Assembly (NCBI GenBank): GCA_022747635.1
Contig: JAKTNV010000004.1
Span: 20,882,969 to 20,946,968 of the forward strand
Origin: Hetaerina americana
Taxonomy: Eukaryota; Arthropoda; Insecta; Odonata; Calopterygidae
Direction: 5' to 3'
DNA: 64,000 nucleotides
The notes beneath the pieces were generated by a model that saw only the letters and a list, made by a program, of their open reading frames with translations, did not search any database and had not been told where the DNA came from. The first letter of the stretch is position 1. Every line of letters starts with the position of its first letter. This document shows, piece after piece, positions 34,057 to 54,400 of this stretch. The translations under genes and the position numbers were made by a program.

Positions 34057-34330
34057 CGACAACGGTTGAAATAAATTTGAAAGTCGGTAGGTTACCGGTC
34101 GAGGCTAGACGGTGGTGGTGTGCTAGCCATTTTGTAGATATTAGTTAAATTGTCAGGGATTCCGCGATTTCACCTGTCTCAAAAATAGGTGTGAGTGGTG
34201 GCAATTTTTCCAGTCGTCATGGGAACGTGAAAATAATGTTTCTAAGAAGGCAAGATCCAACGAGCATCTGCCATAGGAGATTTCCAGGAGTACAACGAAA
34301 GAAAAATATTGAAGGTAATGTGATCTAAGG
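34057..34330. promoter_or_regulatory. Possible bidirectional promoter
   Basis: Two GCCAT-type motifs (GCCGCCAT at 34033 and AGCCATTTTG at 34126) resemble YY1/Pho sites that often mark arthropod promoters. A minus-strand ATG (34040) lies on one side. On the other, a plus-strand ATG frame (MFLRRQDPTSICHR, starting at 34235) is followed by a GTAATG donor near 34316. Confidence 0.25.
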
Positions 34331-35184
34331 ATACAATTTTGACTTCTGGAGTAAGCAATTTTAGCTTAGTTTTTTGGTGTTAAATATTGATTATGAATAA
34401 AAGTGCAGATCGTTTTATTTTTGCGGCAAATGCTATTGCCACGACCAATTCGTTATTATAAAAATGTCGTGGGAATCTGTTGTTAAAAATGTTTTACAAA
34501 GTGGGTCAGTGATGGTTATTATTGACAGTTGTTGTTAGATCCCGTTTAATTTACTGGTGAGGGAAGCTCACGATGATATGGAGGCACTTTGATTTTTAGT
34601 TTTTTATTGAAGATAGTTTTAGAGCTACGATAAGTGACCATTTATGCATATTGTCTAAAACTTTATTATTTCATAATTGCAAGCATATTTGCCGGTCAGA
34701 TTTCAATCTTAAAAAATAATCTTTTAAAGTCGTCGTAACATTCTGCTGGGGTTGAATTTCCTTTCGGGACAGGGTCAAATTTCCGCATAGGCACTGGGGA
34801 ATTCTCTTGACGCCCAATTTTTACCTCCCTCGTCAATGCATCATACTTTGTTTGATACTTAAATTCTCTGAAATGATTCCGAAAAATTTTATATTTTTAT
34901 ATTCCATGTTAAGGCGCATCAAATAAAGCGAATAATTATACAGTTCCAAGTAGGGGAACCAACCGGCGAAAGGGATTTATCGCGAGTGGCCCGCTACGAT
35001 TGAGGGACGTTTCCTAGAACTTGAGGGATTGTGCACACGCTGCTCCCTCTTGTCGTATTCCCAATTTTATATTTCTCTTGCGGATGTCTCCCTTTTCTGA
35101 TAAATTTCCTTTATTCTTCGATGGCACTCGGTTCTTTTCCATCATTCACGATCTTCTCTACAGCCTGTTGATACCTTATCCATC
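34331..35184. other. Nothing recognised
   Basis: AT-rich DNA without a supported gene or repeat. Confidence 0.35.
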
Positions 35185-35500
35185 CAGTTTCCAAGCTGGC
35201 TAAAGCACTCGGCAGACATCGAAGGATCCGGGTTCAAATCCCGGTCAAGGTGAATGACTTTTACACTCTGAAATGGTTCCATTGAAACCAACGACAGGCG
35301 GATAATTCCGTTCAAAGTTACTGTTGCTGCATTTCCCGCAGTTTCTTGAAATTTGTTAGCCTTACTTTGTGAATGAAAGTCACTGGGAAAGAAACCATTG
35401 TGCTTTGACAGAGAACATTTAGTAGCCACAGATATACTTTCAGCATAAACACAAAAATACAATGGGAAAGTATAATGATTTTTAATTCTCATAGAGGAAA
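35185..35500 (+). mobile_element. tRNA-derived SINE
   Basis: The tRNA-like head has an A-box-like AGCTGGCTAAAGCACTCGG (35193) and a clear B box, GGTTCAAATCC (35229). A ~270 bp body follows. The longer minus-strand ORF here is a shadow. Confidence 0.65.
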
Positions 35501-38064
35501 GATTGAGTGTAAATGCCCTGGCCGATATTAGAATTGTATGGTTCTGAATCCTAAGGTCTGAGGAAAGATATGAGCCTAGATATGAGGTTTTTGAATCTGT
35601 TCTTGGAGGAGCGAAGAAATTTTACACATGATAGGTGAGGAATTGATTATGGAACAAAAAATGGATTTAGATGAATATTGAGGAAATGGGATACTGATTG
35701 CTGTATAGAAGGGTTGATACAAAATAAGCAGGAAGCCAAATAAAGAAGGAAATAGATAAAAGGAATTTTGGGTGCCCTGAGGAAGGCCAACAGTTTGATA
35801 GGGTTAACGCAGGTGTGAATATACAAGCTGGGGATTAACTTAGAGCAGAAATGCTTTAGAACTCCATGGTGACAATTGCATTTTTAGAATCCATTCAAAA
35901 CTCAATTCTAATTGCAGGATTACTTGTAATAACCAATGAAGTAATTCATGATACACATTAAAGCAATAAATTTAACTCGTATGTTATGGGTGCTTTATTG
36001 AGCTTAGCTAAATCTATTACATGGGTTGAAGAATGAATAATTTTAGGCATATATTGGCAAACTTATAATAACATATGCAGTAAAAAACAGCAATACAAAC
36101 TGATGACTTCATAAACAACTTGTAATGGATAACAACTTCCCAAATGTGGCAACCCAATCCTTTCTCTTGCGAAAGAGCCTAAATACAACACATATATTTT
36201 AGATAAAAGCACATAAAAATATATGTAAGAGCATACAAACGAGTGATTAACATAACAAAAAATGCTAAATTGAGTTGAATACTTACTTTTCGGGAAAAGA
36301 CAAAGACTGCTGAAATGCTCCACACACACTACCATGGTATAATAAATAATAAGTATAGTTCCTTAACTCCAAATACCATGGCATAACAAAGTTATTTATA
36401 AAACAAGCCTTCTGGTATAATGTACATAACTTGATTCGGTACCTACACACTTAGTTAATTGTGGGGTGGATTTTGTGCATTAGATATTGGGCAGATAATT
36501 ACGTTAATGGTTCAATAATCTGAGCAATGTCAAAACGCTGGCTTGGCAATGGGAAAATAATTAGAAAGTACTGATCAATTTTTTTTTAATTCTTAAACTA
36601 TCATTTAAAAACTCTTTGCCATCAAATCATGGTTAATACTTAAATTTAATACACTTCAAATTTCTGGGTTATCAAGTCATGAGTCCATTTAAACATATCA
36701 CTCTAGATTGAAATTTATGCAAGGGAACTCTTTTCAATTAGACCAATCATGGGGAAATCTAATTCTTGTACAATGAAATGTTTCATGCATATACTGGGAT
36801 ACCCACACTTCCAGAATACAGCTGTAATTGGCCATTATTATCCCTCTTCAACTGCCATACGCACCGCTATTTTACAAATAAATCAACCCTGAGCTCACCA
36901 CTGAAATGAATAATTCTTTGTTAAGCCATGAGCTTAACAAACTCAACTACACTCCTGGGGTAGGTACTTCAGAGATTAAAATTCCAAATATGTTCATTTA
37001 CAAATCATGTAGCAGTGATTCCCACATTAGGTGTCCTTAAGTTAAACTATTATGGAAGATTACAGGCTAAAATTATCCATAATAATTAGATATTCTTTTA
37101 CAGCAGCACCATAGTAAAGAAATAAACAACACCACTTTATGATAAAGGCCTTGCTTCACTAGGTTGCAAGGTTCTTAGAGTAATATCATAATCATTCACA
37201 AAGGAAAATAATCATACATACATACAGAAATACCACGTATTTTCATTGGGCAAGTAATATCCATATTAAAACTGCGTCATGCAATAGCATGGTTTCACCA
37301 TGTACAATGGAATATGATTGCTACTGATAGTACATGTGTAAAAATTTTATGCTCATTCATTCTACACATATGAAAAAAGGTGAACAGGTCAAATGCTATT
37401 TACAAGACATTTTGAGAATTCTATCTCCTCACTAATGTCCACAAGAAGGACAAGTGTATTCTCTATTTGCTTTTATTTACTTGAAACCTTAGTTCATACA
37501 GTCTCCTTTGTTAAAACAGGTACCTTGACATATTATCCTCACAATCAACTCAAAATTTTAATCAGAATATATCTAGTAACAAAGCAAACATTTAAAGTTA
37601 AATCAGGCAAAAGTATAGCATTTATAGAAATTTAAGTGACTGAATATGACATTTATAAAAGCAACTTTAAATTAAAACCAAACAAAGACCTAAAATGTAC
37701 AAAAAAGGAACCAAATACAGCACCAATATTCCTAAAAACCTCTTCACTGGTGCCTCCAAAACCAATAAATTGACTGGATGGATGCACTAAATTAAAAATA
37801 AACAACTAATACAAGGTCATCCCCAAAAGAGAACTGCCTGCCACTCATTAAAAATGGTTTCAGTTCACACGGAAGACAAAATGATAACTGTCAAGGCTGG
37901 CATTTGAGAAGCATTTTCTAACTTATTTACAAAAAAAATTAATTGTGCAAATGAAATAAAGATTGTAAATGGTTCATAAGTATGGGTTCAGGAAGCCCTT
38001 GGAGTTTTCAGTGACTTAAAAATGTATAAATCAATCAAAATAATATTTGAAGCAGATCTCAAAC
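35501..38064. other. Downstream of the paxillin stop: 3' UTR and flank
   Basis: AT-rich and non-coding. The 3' UTR of the long paxillin isoform must start at 38064 and run downwards. Possible reversed AATAAA signals occur (for example around 35993), but none can be singled out. Confidence 0.4.
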
Positions 38065-44685
<6,621 letters not shown>

Positions 44686-47600
44686 CTGCAGGGGGTGGAA
44701 AGAGAAAAGAGAAAGGATGGAGGTGGGTAAAGGAAAGAGGTGGAGAAAATAAGAGAAATTAAACCTGTTGTCTTCCAGAAATTTACAATTTAAAATTTAC
44801 TAACGATATAGCGTCCGGTTTCGACGTCCTGACAGAATGGATGGGTGTCTATAAAGTAAGGGGAGCTGAGGAGAAAGCCAAAAGACATTCGTGGCAAGAG
44901 AGAAAGGAGGTGGTAATCTACCCGGTTTTGGAAGAGGCGTTCGGATAGGAATGGATTTTCTCCCTCGTGAAGTGGGAGGTATTTTTTTGCTTGCTCGGAT
45001 TGGCACGGTGCCGACACTTAATGGCTAACTATTTTCCCGAAAAGCGGTCGACGGGAAGGACAAAAGAAGAATGAAAGGCAGAGATGTGATCGATGGAAGG
45101 GTGAAGGGGGTGAGGGAATTGGAGCAGGAATTGAAGCGAGGATCTCGAAAAGGAAAAAAAATCCTCTAGGGTGAGGGTTGTGAGAGACGGGGGCACGGAT
45201 CCAAACATTCGCCGTCAACTTCGTGTGTAATACTTCCCTTCCCCGAAGTACCTGCGTATGCTATTTTTTCTTTCCGCACCCTCTGATGTATTTTGGTGAA
45301 TTTTAAATAAATTGATGCACGCCAGACTTCAACCTACAGTCAACAGTGCATCGCTCTGATCGCCGATACATTTCCTATCATATGAAAGCAATCTCCTTTG
45401 GGAAAACGATAAATTTCGTCACTTCCCGACGGTGAGTAGAGCATGTTATACTTTCCTTATTGTTGGCTACCTAAAAAAATAGGATTACCTAAAGTATTCT
45501 TCTGATCTCTAATCGTAGTAAGTGAACGCCACCAGAATTCTTGTGAAAATTAATGCTTCGAACTATCTTATTCTCTGCCTCGCTTATCCGTGTGTCACTG
45601 CAACGAAAACATAAACTTCGTAATATTTCCACATTTTCCGCGAAGCTAACACTGAAAATTACACATGCCAGTTATTGAGGGGAAAACAGAACAGCTTTCA
45701 CAAGGATTCCCTTCTCATCGAAGACTATCTATTACAAATAGGACAGAAGTCCAAGAGCCCGCGGGCAAAAAGACGATGGTGAGAGCTAGGCTGGAAATCG
45801 TATCTCTGGACGAAAAATCTCCACGACGGAATGGACAATTTTTCCACCATCAGACTGGACACGCCACGAGAGACATCCCTCCACGCCTCTCCCCACCGGA
45901 TAGGAAGGCCGAGGGCGAACTCTTCGGACTTGAGATCGAAATCGGACACCCCGAATATGGACCGAAGAGCAGAAAATCCAACGGGCGACGGAAGATACTC
46001 GTGCGCTTGGCCAATCCGTAAAAATATCAAGCGGCGACGTTTAGGGCACGCGCAAGATTGCAAGAAGGGACTGAAACGTCGGCAGAGGTTAAAGGGGCAC
46101 GAGGTTGGACCGGGCGTTGTGCTATATACCCTCGAAGAGGACGTGCAGACAAAGACTTCCCGTCGGACTGTGTGAGAAGAGCGGGACCGACAACTTCGGA
46201 TAGACGCCAAGGAGAAACTGAAGTCCAAGACGAAGCGAGGAGGATTCGTGGATCCCTGCTGCTCTCCCCCACCACTCTCCCTCCCCTACCCGTCTCATAC
46301 CCCTCTCCCTTCCCGTACCACTATTCCCGACGGATACCCCCACACCACTTCCCTCTCCCGCCGCCCCCAAAACGCCCGTCGTGCACTCCGCCATGCCAAA
46401 CCTTCCTTGACCGCGGACGCCTGCCTCGCCCCCACAACACGCGCAGATATAACCCCTTCCCACCTCTCTCTCAACGTACCCCTAAACCCCTCCTCTCTCA
46501 CTTAACCCTTTCCATCTTCCTCCTCTCCCTACCCACCCCACAACCCGTGCCGCTCTTCTCTACGCGGATATATATCGCTCTCCTTCCCGCCCAGTCAACA
46601 CCACGTGGGCGCGCGAGATGAGAGATGGCGCTGGGCTCTAAAGGGACTGTCCCGGCGACGCGACTGTCCCCTATCCGGAGGAAGGGAACGGAGGGGGGTT
46701 AGGGACCATGCCACTTTCCAGATGCCCACCCTTGTTCACGTCGGCTCCCAAGGGGAGTGAACCAAAAATTAGGTTTTTTCCTTATTTTTTTTTTTTAAAG
46801 GTTGCGAAGACTAATTGGTCAGGCGAGAGGGGTGATATTCCAAGGGAGTCGTTCGAATAGCGCGCAATGCGACAAGCTGTGGTCTAGGCGCCGCCGTGAT
46901 CCTGCCGGAAGTCGCGGAAATAAAACGCCCACTCTGATCCCGAGTGACCCGCGAGATGACATAAAATGGACGATGAAATAACTTCCCCTGGATTCTATCG
47001 GATTTTCAAAGGGTGAGCGAAAGTCAAAGCAATCACCGAAGCGATTTTCAAAGAAATTGAATCTAAAAACAAGATATTACTGGGCGAAAACTTCTTGAGT
47101 GTAGAACTGGTATAATCAGAAACATGTCAGAAATCAGACCTATCAGAACGCTGGATAAGGATTTAAAGCTTTCAAAGCATATAGAAGACAATTGATGGAG
47201 ATCACGTGGAAATACAAATAAGTATTGAAATATGCATTAAGGTAGACGGTAGTTATGAACACACTATGATAAATATGGATCGGGAACACTGTGAAATGAA
47301 TTCCTAAGGAGTAAATTTAAGAAAAACCCAGAAGCAGAAGATCATGTCTCAAATTTAGGGGAAACTAAGCCAGTCATCTAACATGGATTAAAGGAAATTA
47401 AAAAACCCACGTGGAAAGAAGAATATCCTAATTACCAGTGTGAGATAATGTAAGAATGAAAAGATTTTCATCTTTTGGTAGAAAAATCAGGAAAAGAGTC
47501 GGCAGAAGAAAGTCAAATCTCCTCATATCTGCACCCGCAAACATCGATAAGACTGATGGAAAAACGTATTTACGACGCAAAATTGACTGGATCAATCCTT

Positions 47601-48544
47601 AAAAAATTACGGCATCACTTTTAGACGTCAATTTCAATATTATATTACTTGTACATCAAATGATGGAATAAACAATTAATCGATTGTGATCCAAAATCAA
47701 AACCGTCCACTGAGATAGTTACTGATGATAGACGAATGGGATAGTTCTCTTTAAGCATTGAACTACAATTCTGGCGAGTATTCCATGAAAAATTATCCGC
47801 CGAGTAGGCGAAAGCGTCGCTAATGAACGCAAACTTTCGCCAGTGAGGTCGGATGGTAATGACGCCACAAGCATTCTGTCTCTGAAAAAATAAGGCCGTA
47901 AAATGTTAATTGGACTGGGCTGGCAAGTGACCGAATGGGAGGCTCTTTGCTACGAAACGACGCGGCTACAATAGTTGAACCACTCATTATTAATTAAAAA
48001 TAGTTCTTGAAAGAAACATGCGCACCTACCACTAACAAGGAGGCAAGAAAAATCCTTTAGACATGGAAAGGGAGGTCTAAGGTGTATTGACTCGTTAATT
48101 AAACGTTATCACTCTAATTTGGGAGTCACACTGGCATGAGTCCCATCTCCTACATTAGAAAATAGGAGTTATTTCGAAATCGGGGAATATTTTTAAATCA
48201 CGGGGAAAATCGCGAGTAATTTACGATCTGACGAATAAAAAAAATCAGACGGAAAGATGGAAAGATTACCACCGAACTCACAAAACTCTCTCTGAAAAGT
48301 TGCGTTGCCTTTTATTTTCCCAGTGAAGAGGAGCAACGCTATGTAATCCTCCTTCACCTTCGTGGGCGACTAGATTCATAAATTCTTATGTAAACACCTA
48401 CCACAGCGCCATCTCATTAAACTTCATGGGAAGGATCAATGCTGACCGAAAATGTCCTTTTTTCTAAGATATAGGATAAACCTCTAATGAAGGAATCGTA
48501 AATGTTATGATCACGTCTCTATAGTAACGCATATGCTATGACTC
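44686..48544. other. Paxillin upstream intron or flank; GC-rich island at 45660-46690
   Basis: No paxillin LD exon was found. The island at 45660-46690 has much higher GC content and many CpG. It contains long frames on both strands (46058-46621 plus, 187 codons, Pro/Ser-rich; 45725-46228 minus, 167 codons). Neither shows a known domain and both are low-complexity, so I read it as a possible promoter or CpG-rich region, not as coding. An AT-rich stretch at 47000-47600 may be an old retroelement. Confidence 0.35.
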
Positions 48545-48660
48545 ATGCAAACGTATTTTGGTAGAGGAAGAGATCAGGATACCAACCGGGACTCGCACCT
48601 GGGCCCTCAGCGAAGGAAGCCAGTCAAATCGCTTGCCCTCTACAAAAGAATTTAACGAAG
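48545..48660 (-). mobile_element. tRNA-like SINE head
   Basis: The minus strand reads GTAGAGGGCAAGCGATTTG (A-box side). About 35 nt later comes GGTGCGAGTCCC (B box), at the spacing of a tRNA gene. The acceptor stem is not closed, so a SINE is more likely than a working tRNA. Confidence 0.45.
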
Positions 48661-49960
48661 CAATGCTTTGCTAGAGGGATCCGCCAAGGGGTGCGATCTT
48701 AGTTGAATGGCGTCGACACGTTCTTCTGAGTCGATGTCAAGAAATTTATCGAACGTTGGCAAAGTACTTTAACGCATTGGTTTCGATTTGGATGGAGTTC
48801 GCATTCATACATTTCTACCAGTGCATTTAAAACTTCCTTCTAATTACATATTTTGGAGAGAAAAATGCGATATCGAACTTTTTTTGAAACTCAAACTTAA
48901 CGACAGATGCATTCGGACACCTACGTCACAATTTCTCCCTGTTTATCCTTCCCCGTCCCGGATTCCCCACCTTCCCACAAATGTCCACCCGACCAAACTG
49001 ACACAAACGGGCAGCATTTCGGCGGCGGGCCCCGAGGGATCAGCCGTATTTACATCAGGCGGACGCGCGACTTGCGAATTGGAAACGCGAAGGGAAATTT
49101 CATCCCACCCCCGTGAACGCTGTGCCCCTACCGCTCCAGTCGACGCCTGACCTACCCTCTTTCCGCCTTCTTGAACTCACCCTCTTCGAACGGACACCTA
49201 TCGGTGGTGCTGCCCGACGGGAAATATACGCCCCTTCTATCCCTACCCCACTACCCGCATCCGTGCCGACGAAATATTCATTTCCGAACGCGTCTACAGC
49301 CGCGTCCCGCGCCCTAACTTCGCCACGCCCGTGGACAGACTGCCGACATCCAACCCGCCCGTACACTGCTACTAGAAACATCATCGACTCTCCATCACGC
49401 CGCTTCGGAAAAATTTCTGGACTGGACTTGATATAGTTTGGCGCTGTTTCCATAGCCCTTGCGTTCCAAGGCTTCCAAGTCAATGGAATATAACGCGAAA
49501 GGGTATGAAGATGTTTCTATATTGATTGAAAATCCACCATATTTATCTTCGTCAATGCTAGAGAATACTACGAATGTCTTATCTTTTTAGCATACACATT
49601 CCTCTCCAATTTTGACCTCTGATTACCAAAGTTAGCAAGGAATAACTCATTGTTTGTAGGCAAGTGAACCTCATGTCTACGCTCTTTGTCATTTCATTAA
49701 CCACATCTTCAGCTTACATAATGCTTACATAGTCATGCGCTTAATGAAGTATGGTAGACAAAGAATCATGTGCTACAAGAGGTGGGTAAGGTAGGACTAA
49801 ATTGGTAGCTAATAAGTAATGGCTAAACATAATCAAAATCGGCTTTGATTCGTGAAAACCGTTCTTGTTTTCAGCCAATCATAAAACCATCAGTCATTCC
49901 CTCCCTCTTCCACCGCTTATTGCGTGTTTTCCCTACCTCGCCATGAAATATTTATTTCAC
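48661..49960. other. GC-rich stretch (48900-49440), no recognised gene
   Basis: Overlapping frames on both strands up to 127 codons, arginine/proline/serine-rich, without motifs. The local rise in GC and CpG resembles the islands at 45.7 and 59.3 kb. Confidence 0.3.
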
Positions 49961-51430
49961 CACTAACTCTAAGAATTATTATTTTCCAAAGATGTATTTA
50001 CGTCATTTATCCTCCCAAACACTAAGAGTAGTTTATTTAAATTGCTAATATTTAAACAATATATACCATTAGTTATTACAATAGACACTTTACAAATTAG
50101 AGAAAGGTTATGGACTGTCAGAACAATATCACAGAACTTCACGAACGTTTGAAGCACTTCCCCCTACGCATTTTCCTTTTTTCAGTTTCTCAAATTTAAT
50201 ACCAACTCTCTTTCCGGCGTAAATACCTATTTTAATAATACTAAAATTCTCTAACATATCATTAAGTTCATCTCTTTCCCTCTCTAACCTAATATTAACC
50301 CCCTTATCACAGCCTCCAACATCAAGCGACCTCGTAATATATCCTCCATCGCGTTTTTCTTCCTTCTTTGAAATTCCTCCAACAGAATTTTCTACGAATT
50401 TCCTCAGGAAACATCACCATCCCTATCAAATCCAAAACTTCTTTTGATTTCCTGTTCCACCGACCTATTTCCTCCATTTTTATCTTTACTAAAATCTAGA
50501 AGTCTCTCAACTACATCATCGTATGCCCTTAAAAACCTGGTTCCGGAGTTATTAAAAGCTACAACGGTGCAAGTCTTTAATCATCAATTATTGTCGTAGA
50601 GTTCTGGCCATGAATTCCTCTTTGCAATTAATTCTTTGTCCCTTTACCCACCCTACCCACACGCCATCTGATCTTTATACAGCAGTTTTACCTTTTCCAC
50701 TAGTATCTAATCATTTTCTAGAGATTTTTCTAGCAATACCAATAATATTACTAGAACTAACTATACCGAGTGCGAAATCATTCTTCTGCTCCTGTCGGCC
50801 TCTTCCTTCCGTCTACTTTACCCTTTTGCTGGATTGGAATTAAAATTAACCCAACGAATTTTTCTGATCCAATTCCTACCCCACATCCGAATAGTAACAT
50901 TTTTCTTCAAGTTTTAGTTTAACTGAGTAATTATGCAGTGATATGTTGCAACTGTGTTCGTCTCATTCATTACTCTCGGTCCTTTGTTTGTCGCAATATA
51001 TAGGTCACATTTCCTTTCTCTATTTGCACACACTGGCCTCATTCTCTCACCTATCCTCACAACCGCCTTTAAATTTATTTCTGTTCAATTATTAAATTTC
51101 TTACCCTATATCAATTTGCCGTTTTCACGGGTACGATACCTCGCTTATGATTCGGAAGTTTTCATAACATCGCATTGTTCTTTTTACCATGTCCCCTCAC
51201 TCCAAACGGTTTATCGACTACAATGTTCAGCGTAACCACAGAGACAAGGCTCTTCGCGACATTAAACTTGGAATTTCAGTTTAGTGAGTTTATCAGTCCA
51301 AAGTTAATAACCCGCAAGAGTTTAGGATTCCCAAAAAAATATTACGCCACCTTAACTATAAATAATTTTTATCTCTCCAAAGATGTTGAGGATAACAATA
51401 AGCAGACCACAGATGGATTAAAAAGCTGAT
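49961..51430. other. Strand-asymmetric, pyrimidine-rich region, unclassified
   Basis: The plus strand is strongly T/C-rich from about 50170 to 51240, so the minus strand is purine-rich with charged but broken frames (a GRERDELNDMLENF-like stretch near 50270). It resembles a decayed retroelement coding region on the minus strand. No family was recognised. Confidence 0.3.
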
Positions 51431-54400
51431 TATTTTTTCAAATAAATAAGTTTTTGTATGTAATGATAAAAAAATTCATGCAGTAATTTACCAAATGGAA
51501 ATCCGAATAAAAAATAACACAAAAAATGAACTTTCAAAGAAAAGTAATAATAGCTTCCGATAAAAAAAGTGTAATTTATGTTTTTTCAATTGTCTTTTCT
51601 AGTATGTTCAAGTTTCCCCGAAAGGAATTCCGCGTCCCCACGGGAGAGTCGCGACGTGCACCATGGGACCCACCGTCAAATACGTAAAAGTCAGCTGTCA
51701 CGTCCAGCATAGTGGGCAGTCTGAGGCCAAGTTCGCAAGTCGACAGTTTGAAATGCGCATAGTAATTAGCACAACTCCCACAGTTCACTTACATATTTTC
51801 AATACATCGCGCGTGGATACAAGAACTGATGGCATAAGCTCTTTATTACTACACCAACGCATCTGGCCTAAAATATTTGAACTGATGACCATTCGTATAG
51901 GTCTCTGACATAGGTCTCTTACTTCCAAATCAATATTCTTATTAAGGGTTTAAATTACGAAGTTTTTTTATTTATCACATTATTCCGCACTGTGGTTCAC
52001 AGACTGTTTCGTATATGCTATGCAGCGGTGGGATAAAGGAATGCCATTAAAAGAAGGAGAACAGATCTCTGAAACGGCTGTTAATTGCAACTGGAGAAAA
52101 TTTTATAGTGAAAGACGCAACCGTAGGTGGACAAGAGAGATACAAGTAAAGTAAAACTATGATAAAAAAGTCACCTAAAAATAAAACAAATATTTTAAAC
52201 AGCAAAACCTCAGGTTTTCCTTCTTCAGTCCTCGCGCTGTGTTAAAGTTATACATGTATTGCATTTGACGTGATTTCCACACTGGTGGCTTCTTCGCCTT
52301 ACCATATTTTCCGCCTCCACGGCCCCTCCACGCTCAGCAGACATGACGCCCTAAAAAGGCGAAACGGATCTGTCCGATGTAAAACTTAACTTTAAACTTA
52401 CGGATGCTGGAACGGAGGCAAGGAATAATCATTAATTTACTTTTTGGGTTTAATGTTCGTTCGGCTATATAATTGTGTAGGACAAAACATTTTAGCCAAG
52501 AGGAAAATTACACCGAACAAAACATAATCTCAGCTGAGCACCAATGAGCTCGCATATACGAGTCTCCTAGATTTACAAAAAATATATATTTATTGAAACG
52601 AGAGGAGTACGTCTCTATTAACACTACAGGTAAGCCGAATCCCGTTCAAGAATTTTTTTAGCGCATTCGACCTTAACACGGAATACAAAATAAATAAATA
52701 ATACTAAGATAATTATAATGACAAAAAATATTTCACATAAATTATTCGATTTTTCAAACTTGGACACTAGGTTACGGTCAGTTATATTTTTTTTAAATAC
52801 GTCAATAAAGAAAACGATAACCTTTATATTTAACGTCTACATGAAATTTGATATAAAATAAAGTATTTGGATCATTATTGGAGCCTACTGGACGGTACTC
52901 GAGAGGCGCTGCTTCAGAAATACAATTATGGGTACATTAATGTATACAGCATCCATTTAGAACCGTAGAGGCTGATGGGACAGCACAGTGATAAGGATAC
53001 CGCGGTGTAACGTATCATTTATTGGTACCCGTAAAAGAATAGAGGAATCGACATTTCTAAAAAAGAAAGATGCGATTATCCCTCGGGTAATCCATTTACA
53101 AAAAAAAATAGGAGGTAGCAATTATTAAAGACACAAATGACATCAGTCTCAATAGTCGTCATTATTTAGCCTCATAAGGAGAGCCTTTTCCTAATCAAAC
53201 AAATTTTCTCCCTAATTACTCCAGGACTTGTTTTTTATCCTGGGTTCATTTGCTCCCTCAAAAGGGTGGGGGGTTTGGAAAAGTCTTTTTCTGATCGTAA
53301 CAGGCTGTCGTGGGGGAAAGGAAGTGGCACCAGGTATTTAGATATTTTGAGGAAAACACCAATTTTGTATGGTTAACCCGAAGGTAGAAAAAACAATAAC
53401 ATACTAACGTATGCCATCACTGCATGGAAGGGACGAGGGTTAAATTGGGCCCCAGAGAACGTGGCTATTATCAATACAAATTTGAAAATTATTAAAGGGG
53501 CACACACCAGGGGTAATATATGGCACAGTCGACAAATTTTGACGCCAAGAAAAAGACATGAAAGATAGACATCCCAATTTATTCCCATCAAATAAGAAAA
53601 TCCTCATCACGGCTTTTCTTTCAAGTATCACGGTGGGACAATTGCGGCAGTAATAAAATTTTCATTCTTGCGAGAGTAATTTCCCTTCTCAAAACAATTG
53701 GTTTCCTTTAGGTAAAGAATTTCACCCTCCCCCGTTGCTTAGGCAGAAGGTGTCCCAAACAATGCTGCTCATTTCCGTCCCTGGGGTGAAAATGTTTACG
53801 GGACACACGAAAATTATGCGTGCCGCCACGAAAGGCTCACAAAGCGGTGGAAGGTATCTGCAGTTTGCAACTGCGTCTAAGTATCCTCACGCGGCTTCTG
53901 AAGGGTTTGCGAGCGCGCCATAAATTTTGACGATCGCCCTTGCTTTCCCTTCATTGAGCCGCCGATCGCCGAAGAGGTCCCCGGATGGAACGGTATAACC
54001 CCGATGAAGGCGGTGACTTTATCGGAGCAGCTTTATATGGGAAATTAAATTCGTGATTTCTTCGAAAAAATAAACCATCATCAATGCACCTATTGAATTT
54101 CCATGTCAAGATGAACTTAATCACGCCCGAAAATTCACAAAAAAAGAGAAAAATATCGGAGTTAACCTATTCACACGACGGGGAAATTGGCGCCCAGGAA
54201 AGTAATTAAATGAAACGCCATGATTTTTTTAGCGAAATAGTACGTTAAGCATTGGCCTTCTGTGCTTCAATAAAAACAGCAAGGCGAAACGACAAGCATA
54301 AAATGTCCCAACCGATAAAAGAATCGCGTAAGCTCACTTTCGGAGCCATAAATGATCTTGAGGAAGCTATGTCCAACTCATTTAAGCTTCACACAGCAGT

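Noticed and set aside
35193..35245. Possible tRNA gene
   Set aside because: A and B boxes are present, but the acceptor and anticodon stems do not close. A SINE head explains it.
35142..35492. 116-codon minus-strand ORF
   Set aside because: Antisense of the SINE body at 35185-35500; no protein motif.
46058..46621. 187-codon plus-strand ORF
   Set aside because: Pro/Ser/Arg-rich, in a GC-rich island that is open on both strands, without domain or splice context. Open frames are expected by chance at this base composition.
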